Shown here: in pieces, positions 28,493-37,482 of the stretch
Numbering within the stretch: position 1 is the first letter of the stretch
How the letters are laid out: each line of letters starts with the position of its first letter
Source: DASRJW01 sp964567755
Lineage (GTDB): Bacteria; Krumholzibacteriota; Krumholzibacteriia; G020349025
Assembly: GCA_964567755.1 (NCBI GenBank)
Contig: CAZMNW010000025.1
Location: forward strand, 186,001 to 250,000
DNA length: 64,000 nt
Direction of reading: 5' to 3'
Translations under genes and position numbers: made by a program
Notes under the pieces: generated by a model
Seen by the model: the letters and a program-made list of their open reading frames with translations, nothing else
What the model was told of the DNA's origin: nothing
Database searches by the model: none

Positions 28493-31474
28493 ATGCCGCA
28501 CAGCGTGCCGAAAAGCTCGACCCTGCGCTCGCCCAAGCGGGCGGCCTTGCCGATCTTGGTACTCCTTGCCGGTGTTCCTCTCCTCGTCGCTCCCTTGAGC
28601 GTGGCCGAGCCCGACCGGCCAGCCTGGACCGAGAGTGCTCAGGACGAAACGCACTGGATTCCCGGGCGCATGCGCATCAAATTCCGTTCTCCGCTCGATG
28701 CACACAGCAAGGCTTCGCCGAGCCTGAGGATGCTCCTCGGCGACGCACTCGCCAGCGCACGCCCCATCCTGCGGCGCCATGTCCTCGAGCCACAGCCAGG
28801 CGGAGTCGAGCGCCTGTTCGAGCTCACGCTTCCCGTCGATGCCGATGTGCCGCGTCTGGCGGCCAAGTTGTCGCAACTCTCCGACGTCGAGTACGCCGAG
28901 CCGGTGCTCGAGCACAGGGTCGTCGGCGACGCCGGCGAACTGGGTCGTGTCCCCGGCATCGATGCGGTGCCGAACGACCCGCAGTACCCCACGGCCAACC
29001 AGGCCTACTTGGCGCCGATGCAAGTCGAGCTCGCATGGAATGTGGTGAAGGGACAAGACACGAACCCGGTCGTCTGCATCATCGATGGCGGCACCAACTG
29101 GCAACACGAAGATCTGATGGCGAACATGTGGGTCAACCCCGGCGAAACCGCGGGCAATCTCATGGACGACGACTTCAACGGCTATGTCGACGACGTGCAT
29201 GGCTGGGACTTCCGCGACAATGATGGCAATCCGCGCGGCAACTGGAATGCGACCCCGAGCAATTCCAACCACGGCACGCACACCGCGGGCCTGATGGCCG
29301 CGGTGACGGACAACGGCGTGGGGATCGCGTGCGCCAGTTGGAATCCGCGCTTGATGGCGGTCAACGCCTCGTCGACCAACGACAACTCGATCGGCTACGG
29401 CTACGAGGGGATCGTTTATGCCGCCGACAACGGCGCCGACATCGTCAGCCTGTCTTGGGGCGGATTCGACACCTCGCAGGCCGAACAAGACATCATCGAC
29501 TACGCGGTCGCCCAAGGCGTGCTCGTCATCGCCGCGGCGGGAAACAACAACGCCACGCGTCCCTTTTACCCGGCTGCCTACCGCGACGTCATCGCCGTCG
29601 CCAACGTCTGGGGCTCGGGCCCGGCCGTCGATCAACGCTACAGCACCGGGAGCGGCTCCAACTATGGCGGCTGGATCGACGTCGCGGCCACCGGCACCGC
29701 CGTCTACAGCACCCACGATTTCAATTCGACGAACGTGTACGGATCGTCGACGGGCACTTCCATGTCGGCTCCCGTGGCGGCTGGTGTCGCCGCTCTCATC
29801 AAAGCATTGCATCCGACCTGGGGCCCGCTCGAGGTCGGCGAGCAGCTGCGTGTCACCTGCGACAACATCAACGCGCTCAACCCCAGCACCGTCGATCTCC
29901 TCGGCAGAGGGCGGGTCAACGCCTTCCGCGCCGTGACCGAATCTTCCCCCGCCGTGCGCCTGGTCGATTGGACCTTGCAGGATGCCGACGCCAACGGCGA
30001 GCTGAACCAGGGGGAATCGGTCACGGTGTCGTTCGATGCGCGCAATCATCTCGCCAGCGTCACCGACCTGGTGCTGACCTTGTCGTCGCCTTCGCCGCAC
30101 GTGACCGTGGTGGATGGCAGCGAGAGTATCGGCGCGCTGGCAACAGGCGCCACGACGAGCGCCGCCAATGCATTCAGCTTCACGGTGAGCCCGTCCGCGC
30201 CTCCGGGCACGCTTCTCGACCTGCGCGTCGACATGAACGGGACGGGCTACGCCGATTTCCAGTGGCTGCCCATCGTGCTCGAACCCGCGGTCGAAACCCA
30301 CGATGTCAACAACCTTCGGGTCTCGCTCACGAGCAGCGGCAACGTCGGGTGGATCGGTTTCCCGGGGGGCCAAGGCGACACTGGCCAGGGCTTGAGCTTC
30401 CTGGGCGGGCCGAACGTCCTCTTCGAAGGCGCTCTCATGATCGGCCAGAGCACGACGGCGCTCTCGGATGCCGCGCGCGCCTCCGGCGAACACACCGACT
30501 TCGCGGTGGCCAACAACGTGCCGCCCAGCCGCAACACTCCAGGGACACGATCGGATCAAGAGATCGTGATCCCCTCCGCGGACACTGCCAACGCCAGCAC
30601 ACCGCTCGGTGTCCGTGTCGACATGACCAGTTTCGCTTACGCGTCACCCCCCGACGACGATTTCGTCCTCGTCGGCTACGAGATCACCAACATCGCCAAT
30701 GACAACTTTTCGGGACTCCGCGTCGGGCTGTTCTTCGACTGGGATATCGATGCGAACGGTTACGCGCAGAACAACGCCGGCTGGGATGCCGCCCGCAGAC
30801 TGGGTTACGCCTGGAATAGCGCCAACGCCAGCCTGCCCACCTTCGGTGTCATGGTGTTCGGCGGTCCCGAACCGGGCTACAGCGCCATCCGCAACGATGG
30901 CGTCGGCCAACCCGTCAACCTCTACAGCGGTGGTTTCAGCAAGAGCGAGAAATGGACGCTGCTGAACGGCGGCACCGGCATCCATTCTGTCGGCCCGGCC
31001 GATATCAGCAATTGTCTCAGCACCGGGCCGTTCGACTTGGCTGTGGGCGAAAGCCTGCAGGTCTGGTTCGCGCTGCTCGCGGGGACCGACCTGGCGGATC
31101 TGCAGTGGAACGCCGACCGCGCGCTCGCCGTCTTCGGCGACTCCATCCAGACATCCATCGATGAGCCGCTGCCAGAAATCGGCCAGCTCCCGGCGCGTCG
31201 CCTCGTGCTCGCGCGCGCCGTTCCCAACCCGTTCGGCCCGAGCACCCGTCTCGCGGTGTCGGTGGATCGCCGGCGACACATCCATCTGGCGCTCTTCGAC
31301 GTGCGCGGCCGTTTGGTGCGCACGCTCGCGGACGGAGTAGAGCCGCCTGGGCTGCTCCAAATCGGCTGGGATGGCCGCGACGCGAACGGGGACCACGCGC
31401 CTGCCGGAGTCTACATGCTGACTCTGCGCTCCGAGATGGAGCGCCAAGTGCAGCGGCTCGTTCTCACGCACTGA
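28493..31474 (+). CDS. Secreted subtilisin-like serine protease (S8) with C-terminal FlgD-like beta domain
   Basis: 993 residues from the ATG at 28493 (GGAG at 28481). Order: signal/anchor (LPILVLLAGVPLLVAPLSVA), a propeptide-like region (about 45-150, ending AKLSQLSDVEYAEPVLEHRV), and the S8 domain with Asp198 (CIIDGG), His260 (NHGTHTAG) and Ser423 (GTSMSAP). Beta-rich domains follow (about 490-900), then a FlgD-Ig-like tail (VPNPFGPSTRLAVSV, ALFDVRGRLVRTLADG, GWDGRDANGDHAPAGVY). That tail is common on exported enzymes of Eisenbacteria and Bacteroidota-like lineages, where it serves cell-surface sorting. The protein probably degrades extracellular protein. Confidence 0.9.
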   Translation: MPHSVPKSSTLRSPKRAALPILVLLAGVPLLVAPLSVAEPDRPAWTESAQDETHWIPGRMRIKFRSPLDAHSKASPSLRMLLGDALASARPILRRHVLEPQPGGVERLFELTLPVDADVPRLAAKLSQLSDVEYAEPVLEHRVVGDAGELGRVPGIDAVPNDPQYPTANQAYLAPMQVELAWNVVKGQDTNPVVCIIDGGTNWQHEDLMANMWVNPGETAGNLMDDDFNGYVDDVHGWDFRDNDGNPRGNWNATPSNSNHGTHTAGLMAAVTDNGVGIACASWNPRLMAVNASSTNDNSIGYGYEGIVYAADNGADIVSLSWGGFDTSQAEQDIIDYAVAQGVLVIAAAGNNNATRPFYPAAYRDVIAVANVWGSGPAVDQRYSTGSGSNYGGWIDVAATGTAVYSTHDFNSTNVYGSSTGTSMSAPVAAGVAALIKALHPTWGPLEVGEQLRVTCDNINALNPSTVDLLGRGRVNAFRAVTESSPAVRLVDWTLQDADANGELNQGESVTVSFDARNHLASVTDLVLTLSSPSPHVTVVDGSESIGALATGATTSAANAFSFTVSPSAPPGTLLDLRVDMNGTGYADFQWLPIVLEPAVETHDVNNLRVSLTSSGNVGWIGFPGGQGDTGQGLSFLGGPNVLFEGALMIGQSTTALSDAARASGEHTDFAVANNVPPSRNTPGTRSDQEIVIPSADTANASTPLGVRVDMTSFAYASPPDDDFVLVGYEITNIANDNFSGLRVGLFFDWDIDANGYAQNNAGWDAARRLGYAWNSANASLPTFGVMVFGGPEPGYSAIRNDGVGQPVNLYSGGFSKSEKWTLLNGGTGIHSVGPADISNCLSTGPFDLAVGESLQVWFALLAGTDLADLQWNADRALAVFGDSIQTSIDEPLPEIGQLPARRLVLARAVPNPFGPSTRLAVSVDRRRHIHLALFDVRGRLVRTLADGVEPPGLLQIGWDGRDANGDHAPAGVYMLTLRSEMERQVQRLVLTH

Positions 31475-31816
31475 AGCACGTGACTGTGACAAGCGACTGA
31501 CACGCCCTGCGTGGCAGTTGGTTGCCAGCCGGCAGACAAGCAGTTGGTTGCAGCCGGCTGACAAAGTGGATGCCCATCCGACCGCCCGCTCCACCGGAGG
31601 CCGCGCCCCCCTGGTGGCAAAAGCCGACTCCACGTCCGTCGATGTCAGCCGCGTCTCGCTGCCACGCGGGCGTTCGTGCTTCGGGACTCGGTGCTCGCTT
31701 GACTCACGGCCATGCGGTCGCGCAAATTCGGCCAAGCCCCTTTCCCGATCCGCGTCGCGCGCTGGTCACGAGAGCCCCGAGCCGCGGCGTCAGGGGCCCT
31801 AAGGAGTTGAGCCGTC
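31475..31816. other. 342-bp intergenic region with a short tandem repeat
   Basis: Between the subtilase and the P5C dehydrogenase genes. It contains the two-copy repeat annotated separately. The remainder has no coding features, no clear hairpin terminator and no recognisable promoter boxes. AAGGAG at about 31800 is the likely ribosome site of the next gene. Confidence 0.4.
31514..31564. repeat. Imperfect two-copy tandem repeat (26 + 25 bp)
   Basis: GCAGTTGGTTG begins each copy (31514 and 31540). The copies continue with (C)CAGCCGGC, then A or T, then GACAA, differing by one indel and one substitution. It lies 39 bp after the subtilase stop. Confidence 0.6.
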
Positions 31817-33364
31817 ATGAGGTCCGAGTTCCGGAACGAGCCGTTCACCGACTTCAAGGTCCCCGAAAACGCCCGCGCCTTCAGAGCGGCCCTGGACGAC
31901 GTGCGTCGCGAGTTCGGTCGCACCTACCCACTCTGGATCGACGGACGCGAAGTGAACGCCACAAACACCTTCGACTCCACCGATCCGGCACGACCAGACG
32001 TCGTGCTGGGGCGGTTCCAACAAGGCGAAGCGCATCACGCGGAGCAGGCGGTCGAAGCTGCCGCGCGCGCGTTCGCCACGTGGCAGCACGAGCCCGCCGA
32101 GAAGCGTGCCGCGGTCCTGTTCGAGGCCGCAGCCCGGATGCGCCAGCGCAAGCACTGGTTTTCAGCCTGGCTGGTCTTCGAGGTCGGCAAGAGCTGGCCG
32201 GAAGCCGATGCGGATACGGCCGAAGCCATCGATTTCATGGAGTTCTACGGCCGCGAGATGTTGCGCTATGCCGCGAAGCAGCCGCTCACACCCGCACCGG
32301 GTGAGGACAACGAGCTCGTCTACATTCCGCTCGGCGTCGGTGCCGTGATCCCACCCTGGAACTTCCCGAACGCGATCCTCGCCGGCATGACTGCCGCCGC
32401 TTTGGTGACGGGCAACACCGTGGTGCTCAAGCCCTCGAGCGATGCCCCCGTGATTGCGTGGCACGTGGTGCAGTTGTTGCAGCAAGCCGGCCTCCCAGAC
32501 GGTGCGCTCAATTTCGTCAGCGGGCCGGGCAGCAAGGTCGGCAACCGCATCGTGGAGCACCCGCAGGTGCGTTTCGTGGCCTTTACCGGTTCGAAGGAAG
32601 TCGGGCTCCACATCAACCAGCGCGCCGCGACGCCGCAGCCTGGTCAGATCTGGATCAAGCGCGTCGTCGCCGAAATGGGGGGCAAGGACTCCATCATCGT
32701 CGCCGCCGATGCCGATCTCGACCAAGCCGCCGACGGCGTCGTGGCTTCGGCTTTCGGTTTCCAGGGCCAGAAGTGTTCAGCGTGCTCGCGCGCGATCGTC
32801 GACCAGCGCATCTACGACGAGTTCCTGCGCAAGCTGCGTGAGCGTGCCGGCAAGATCACCGTCGGACCGACGGACAACCCGGACAACTGGATGGGCCCCG
32901 TGGTGAACGCGTCGGCGCAGAAAAAGATTCTCGGCTACGTCGAGACCGGGCGGCGCGAGGGCAAGATCATCGTCGGCGGTGATGCGGTCCCAGGGCCCGG
33001 CTACTTCATCAGCCCCACCATCGTGGCCGATGTGGCTCCCGACTCGACCCTGTCGCAAGAAGAGATCTTCGGCCCCGTGCTCGCGGTCATCCAGGCACGC
33101 GATTGGAACGACGCCATCGCCATCGCCAACAACACCGAGTACGGGCTCACCGGCGCGGTGTACACGCGCGACGAGACCAAGATCGCGGATGCCAAGCGCC
33201 GCTTCCACGTCGGCAACCTCTACTTCAACCGCAAGTGCACCGGAGCCCTGGTGGGCGTGCACCCGTTCGGCGGCTTCAACATGAGTGGCACGGACTCGAA
33301 GGCAGGGGGTCGGGACTACCTCCTGCTGTTCCTGCAGGCCAAGACCGTGTCGCGGCGCGTCTAG
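31817..33364 (+). CDS. pruA: L-glutamate gamma-semialdehyde (P5C) dehydrogenase
   Basis: It oxidises glutamate semialdehyde/1-pyrroline-5-carboxylate to glutamate with NAD+, the last step of proline and arginine/ornithine catabolism. The 515 residues match stand-alone RocA/PruA. Visible are the N-terminal FRNEPFTDF motif of this subfamily, PPWNFPNAI, the catalytic Glu in VAEMGGKDSIIV and nucleophile Cys in GFQGQKCSACSR, and the C-terminal GGFNMSGTDSKAGG. No proline dehydrogenase gene is adjacent. The ATG at 31817 follows AAGGAG. Confidence 0.94.
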   Translation: MRSEFRNEPFTDFKVPENARAFRAALDDVRREFGRTYPLWIDGREVNATNTFDSTDPARPDVVLGRFQQGEAHHAEQAVEAAARAFATWQHEPAEKRAAVLFEAAARMRQRKHWFSAWLVFEVGKSWPEADADTAEAIDFMEFYGREMLRYAAKQPLTPAPGEDNELVYIPLGVGAVIPPWNFPNAILAGMTAAALVTGNTVVLKPSSDAPVIAWHVVQLLQQAGLPDGALNFVSGPGSKVGNRIVEHPQVRFVAFTGSKEVGLHINQRAATPQPGQIWIKRVVAEMGGKDSIIVAADADLDQAADGVVASAFGFQGQKCSACSRAIVDQRIYDEFLRKLRERAGKITVGPTDNPDNWMGPVVNASAQKKILGYVETGRREGKIIVGGDAVPGPGYFISPTIVADVAPDSTLSQEEIFGPVLAVIQARDWNDAIAIANNTEYGLTGAVYTRDETKIADAKRRFHVGNLYFNRKCTGALVGVHPFGGFNMSGTDSKAGGRDYLLLFLQAKTVSRRV

Positions 33365-33417
33365 CACGCCGGCGGCGGATCGACACGACACGCCCAGCAC
33401 CGAAGGGTCGTTCGAGG

Positions 33418-35502
33418 ATGCAAGCGGAACCCCCGCGCCTCCCCGGTGCGGACATGCTGGCCGACATGCGCCGGCTCCCGCTCGGAACTGCGCGCGGTTT
33501 CCTCGCCTTCTTGCGCGACGAGCATTCGCACTTCTTCTTGCTGTCCGCCGTCGTCGGACTCTGCGCCGGCGGCGTGGCGCTTGGGGTACGCTGGATCTCC
33601 GAAAGCATCACGCATCTCGTCTATGGCAACGGCAATGATCTCTTGGACGCCGTGCGCACGGCTTCGCCGTGGCTGCGATTGTTCGTGCCGGCGGCCGGCG
33701 GGGTCCTCGCCGGCCTCCTGGTGCAGTTCGCGCTGCGCGGCGGCAGCGGCGGCGGCGGCTTGGCGAGCATCATGGAGGCCGTGACCTTGCGTCGCGGCTT
33801 CGTGAGCGTCAAACGCGCCTTGGTGACTGCAGTCGCGTCCGTAATCGCCATGGCCACGGGCGGGTCCGTCGGCCGCGAGGGCCCGATCGTGCAGCTGTCG
33901 TCGGCTCTCGGCTCACGCCTCGGGCGCTTCTTCGAGCTCACCGACCAGCGACTGCGCGTATTGGTCGCCGCCGGCGCCGGCGCCGGCATCGCTGCCGCTT
34001 ACAACACTCCCATCGCCGGCACGCTCTTCGTCCTCGAGGTCGTTGCCGGAAGCTTTTCCACTGATCTCATCGGGCCCACGGTGGTGGCCGCAGTCGTCGC
34101 CACCGTCCTCGTGCGTGTCGTGGTCTGGGAAGGCCCGATCTACGATGTTCCCGAGTTCATCCTACGAACCCCGCAGGAGCTCATCGCCTACGCGCTCCTC
34201 GGGCTTGCGACCGGTTTGGCATCGGCGATGTTCATCGGCGCGCTGCGCGCCGGAGAGCGTGGCTTCGCGCAGCTCGACATGCCACGCTGGGCCCGCGCCG
34301 GCACCGGCGGCCTGCTGGTGGGCGTGCTGGCGTTGTGGCTGCCCGAGGTGACCGGCAACGGCTACGAGACTCTCGTCGACATCCTCAACGAACGCATCGG
34401 GCTCGCGACTCTGGTGCTGCTGCTCGGCGCCAAGATCCTGGCGACGACTTTTTCCGTCACTTCCGGAAGCCCGGGCGGCGTGTTCACACCCACGCTCTTC
34501 GTCGGCGCCGCCGTCGGCGGTTCGCTGGGAGGCGCGATCCACCACTTCTTCCCCGACACGACGGCGTCGGTCGCGTCCTATGCTCTCGTCGGCATGGGGG
34601 CGCTGATCGCCGCCACGACGCATGCGCCGATGACGGCGACGGTGCTGGTCGCCGAGCTCACCGGTGATTACGTCGTGGTGCTGCCGCTGCTGCTTGCTTG
34701 CGGCATCGCCGCCACCGTCACCCACCGCGTCGATTCGGTGTACACGCATGAGCTGCGCCGCCGCGGCATTTCCTGGGAAGGCTCGCTCGAACAGCGCATC
34801 GTGCATTCGACGCGCGCCCGTGATCTCATGCGCACCGACGTGCCCTTGCTCAAGGCAACGACGCCATTCGAGGAAGTCGTGCGCCTGTTCACCACCACAC
34901 GTGTGCCGACGCTGTACGTCGGCGACGAGCACGGCAATCTGACCGGCGCCATCGAACTGCACGCAGTGAAAAACATCCTCGCGGTGCAGGAGCTATCGAA
35001 TCTGCTCATCGCCGAGGACCTGGCCGAGCCGGCGCGATCGGTGCCGGCGGATGCGACGCTGGCGGCGGTGAACGAAAAACTCTGGTTCATCGATACCGGC
35101 GAGGTCGCAGTCGTCGAAGACGGGTCCGGCTCGCGGTTCCTCGGCGTCGTCACCCGGCGCGACCTGCTCGGTTTCCTCGATCGGGAAATTCTGCGGCGCA
35201 ATCTCCTGCTCGGGGAAGTGCGCTGGCGTGATGGCGTCGATTCCGGCACCGATCCGGTGGAGTTGCCGGAAGGCTATCGCCTGCAGTCGGTGCGCGTGCC
35301 GCCAGTTCTCGTCGGCAAGAGTTTGTCGCAAGCCGAGATCCGCTCGCGTCACGGCCTCAATGTCATCGTCGTCGAACGCGTCGACACGAATGGCAAGAAG
35401 GACTATCACGCGCCGCAGCCCGACTATATCCTCTCCAAGGCCGACAGCTTGCTCGTCGTCGGCGCCACCGACGACGTCGAGACTTTCGCCAAGTTGAAGT
35501 GA
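33418..35502 (+). CDS. ClC-type chloride channel/transporter with CBS and TrkA-C-like domains
   Basis: 694 residues. Residues about 35-440 form the ClC membrane domain. The GSVGREGPIVQLSSALGS motif carries the gating glutamate position (Glu in GREGP), suggesting a Cl-/H+ exchanger. GAGAGIAAAYNTPIAGTLF and GSPGGVFTPTLFVGAAVGG are further ClC signatures. After it come a CBS pair (about 450-590) and a C-terminal RCK-C/TrkA-C-like module (about 605-694, PVLVGKSLSQAEIRSRHGLN), so activity is probably ligand-regulated. The start ATG at 33418 is supported only by an AAGGG 11 bases upstream. The next gene follows after 12 bp. Confidence 0.9.
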   Translation: MQAEPPRLPGADMLADMRRLPLGTARGFLAFLRDEHSHFFLLSAVVGLCAGGVALGVRWISESITHLVYGNGNDLLDAVRTASPWLRLFVPAAGGVLAGLLVQFALRGGSGGGGLASIMEAVTLRRGFVSVKRALVTAVASVIAMATGGSVGREGPIVQLSSALGSRLGRFFELTDQRLRVLVAAGAGAGIAAAYNTPIAGTLFVLEVVAGSFSTDLIGPTVVAAVVATVLVRVVVWEGPIYDVPEFILRTPQELIAYALLGLATGLASAMFIGALRAGERGFAQLDMPRWARAGTGGLLVGVLALWLPEVTGNGYETLVDILNERIGLATLVLLLGAKILATTFSVTSGSPGGVFTPTLFVGAAVGGSLGGAIHHFFPDTTASVASYALVGMGALIAATTHAPMTATVLVAELTGDYVVVLPLLLACGIAATVTHRVDSVYTHELRRRGISWEGSLEQRIVHSTRARDLMRTDVPLLKATTPFEEVVRLFTTTRVPTLYVGDEHGNLTGAIELHAVKNILAVQELSNLLIAEDLAEPARSVPADATLAAVNEKLWFIDTGEVAVVEDGSGSRFLGVVTRRDLLGFLDREILRRNLLLGEVRWRDGVDSGTDPVELPEGYRLQSVRVPPVLVGKSLSQAEIRSRHGLNVIVVERVDTNGKKDYHAPQPDYILSKADSLLVVGATDDVETFAKLK

Positions 35503-35514
35503 AGAGGATTGCCG

Positions 35515-36870
35515 ATGCACACTCTGCTTGGCGAGAGACTGCCACTTTGGAGTGTCATCCCGTTCCTGGGCATTCTGCTTTCGATCGCATTGATGCCATT
35601 GCTGCGGCCGCGCTTTTGGCACCACCACTACCCCAAGATCGCCGCCGCATGGGGACTGCTGTTCCTCGTCCCGTTCCTCTTGCAATTCGGCCGCGAAGCG
35701 GGCCACGTCATCCTGACCATCGCGCTGCACGAGTACCTCCCCTTCATCGTGCTGCTGTGGTCATTGTTCACCGTCACCGGTGGCATCGTGGTGCGCGGCA
35801 CGATGTCGGGCACGCCGCGTTCCAACCTCCTGCTGCTCACGGTCGGCACCCTCGTTGCCTCGTGGATCGGGACCACGGGAGCCTCGATGCTGCTCATCCA
35901 CCCCTTGTTGCGCGGTTTGGAACGGCGCCGACATCGCGCGCACACGGTGATCTTCTTCATTTTCCTGGTCAGCAACATCGGCGGCCTGCTGACGCCGCTC
36001 GGCGATCCGCCGCTGTTCCTCGGCTTCCTGAACGGCGTGCCGTTCTTCTGGACGCTGCGGTTGTGGCCGCAGTTCCTCCTGCTCACCGTGCTGTTGCTGC
36101 TGGTCTACTATGGGTTGGACCGCCGCTACTACCGGCGCGAGGACGGCGCCCGCAGCGCCCCCGCACCGCGCGAGCCCCTGCGTCTCGACGGCTTGGTGAA
36201 CCTGCCGCTGCTGCTCGGGATTCTGGCCAGCGTCCTGCTTTCCGGATCCGTGCACCTGCCCGCGGTCCGCGTGCTCGGGCTCAGCCTCGAGGTGCAGGAC
36301 CTCCTGCGCGACGCGGCGCTCATCGCCCTCGGACTCGCATCGCTGCGGCTCACGCCACGCGCTCTGCGCGCCGCCAACCAATTCAGCTACGGCCCGATGC
36401 GCGAAGTCGCGTACCTCTTCGCCGGCATCTTCGCCACCATGATCCCAGCACTCGCCATCTTGTTGGCTGGAGACCGCGGCCCTCTCGCCGCCCTCACGCG
36501 CGCGGTCGATTCGCCAGCGGAGTACTTCTGGATCACCGGCGGTTTCTCCTCGATCCTCGACAATGCGCCCACTTACCTCACGTTCTTGAGCGCAGCGCTC
36601 GGCAAATTCTATCCCGGTGTCGCGGTGCACGCGGCCGTGCAACGACTCATCGAAGAACAAGGGGTCGTGCTCATGGCGATCTCCTGTGGTGCCGTGTTCA
36701 TGGGCGCCAACACCTACATCGGCAATGCCCCCAACTTCATGGTACGATCCATCGCCGAGGAGCGTGGCGTGGCGATGCCGAGCTTCCTGGGCTACGTCGT
36801 CCGTTGGTCCTTGCCGCTCCTGGTGCCGAGCTTCGTGCTCTTGACCCTGGTGTTCTTGCGCTCGCCATGA
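35515..36870 (+). CDS. Sodium:proton antiporter-like protein (CitMHS_2/ion transporter superfamily)
   Basis: 451 residues with about 11-12 membrane segments. The NIGGLLTPLGDPPLFLGFL block, the GGFSSILDNAPTYLTFL block and CGAVFMGANTYIGNAPNFMV are characteristic of the arsenite/citrate (IT) superfamily members annotated as sodium:proton antiporters. The paired re-entrant DNAPT and NAPN motifs likely form the transport site. The start is the ATG at 35515, with AGAGGA six bases upstream, rather than the TTG before it. It follows the ClC gene by 12 bp, so chloride and sodium/proton transport may be coupled in one ion-homeostasis operon (inference). Confidence 0.85.
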   Translation: MHTLLGERLPLWSVIPFLGILLSIALMPLLRPRFWHHHYPKIAAAWGLLFLVPFLLQFGREAGHVILTIALHEYLPFIVLLWSLFTVTGGIVVRGTMSGTPRSNLLLLTVGTLVASWIGTTGASMLLIHPLLRGLERRRHRAHTVIFFIFLVSNIGGLLTPLGDPPLFLGFLNGVPFFWTLRLWPQFLLLTVLLLLVYYGLDRRYYRREDGARSAPAPREPLRLDGLVNLPLLLGILASVLLSGSVHLPAVRVLGLSLEVQDLLRDAALIALGLASLRLTPRALRAANQFSYGPMREVAYLFAGIFATMIPALAILLAGDRGPLAALTRAVDSPAEYFWITGGFSSILDNAPTYLTFLSAALGKFYPGVAVHAAVQRLIEEQGVVLMAISCGAVFMGANTYIGNAPNFMVRSIAEERGVAMPSFLGYVVRWSLPLLVPSFVLLTLVFLRSP

Positions 36871-36882
36871 GCCGGAGACGAC

Positions 36883-37482
36883 GTGGACACCTACACCAAA
36901 ATCACGCTCGAGGCCGACACCACCACCGTGCGCGGGTTCGTGCGTGGCTGGTGCACCGCGCGCGGATTGCCCCCGCAAGAGCAGGATCGTCGCATCTTGT
37001 GGCCCGAGGAATGGGGCGTGCGGGTGACTTCTTTCTTCACCGACATTGCCGAGGCACTTCGGCCTGGCGACGTCACCGTGTTTCTGGTGGCCGACGAGCT
37101 CGCGCCTGACTTGCTCGCGGCCTGCGCCGTGTGGCCGCAGTTGCTACCCCTGCGCACGGCGCACGCCATCACCGGCGCCGCGTTCCACTTTCAGTTCGAG
37201 ATCTACGATCGCAACGAAGCTGCTGCAGTGCAGGGCATTTTCGCCGCATTGCCCGACGGCATCGGTGTCGGCGATGATTACGCTCCCGAGGTCGACTCGC
37301 ATCCGGAGACACGCATGGGGATGTATGCGCCAGCACATTCTTATGTTTGCCGCGGCCACGGCAAAATCGAAGGCGTCTTGCGCGGCGTCCTCGAGGTTCA
37401 CGAGCGCTGCCGGCAGTACGAGCGGGTTCGCATCGACGAGGTCGTCTTGCACTTGGGAGCTGCAATCACCGGAGGCCATTGA
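36883..37482 (+). CDS. Conserved-looking protein of unknown function coupled to the SHMT-like gene
   Basis: 199 residues from the GTG at 36883 (GGAGA upstream). Soluble, with no signal and no membrane segment. Mixed alpha/beta with a long central strand pattern (GDVTVFLVADELAPDLLAAC) and a His/Glu-rich C-terminal half (AFHFQFEIYDRNEAA, SYVCRGHGKIEGVLRGVLEV). I recognise no family. Its TGA shares an A with the ATG of the next gene (TGATG), so translation is coupled to the SHMT-like enzyme; a shared pathway or complex is a reasonable inference. Confidence 0.7.
   Translation: MDTYTKITLEADTTTVRGFVRGWCTARGLPPQEQDRRILWPEEWGVRVTSFFTDIAEALRPGDVTVFLVADELAPDLLAACAVWPQLLPLRTAHAITGAAFHFQFEIYDRNEAAAVQGIFAALPDGIGVGDDYAPEVDSHPETRMGMYAPAHSYVCRGHGKIEGVLRGVLEVHERCRQYERVRIDEVVLHLGAAITGGH

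Noticed and set aside
28325..30559. 744-codon minus-strand frame opposite the subtilase
   Set aside because: Antisense shadow; the subtilase catalytic triad is intact on the plus strand.
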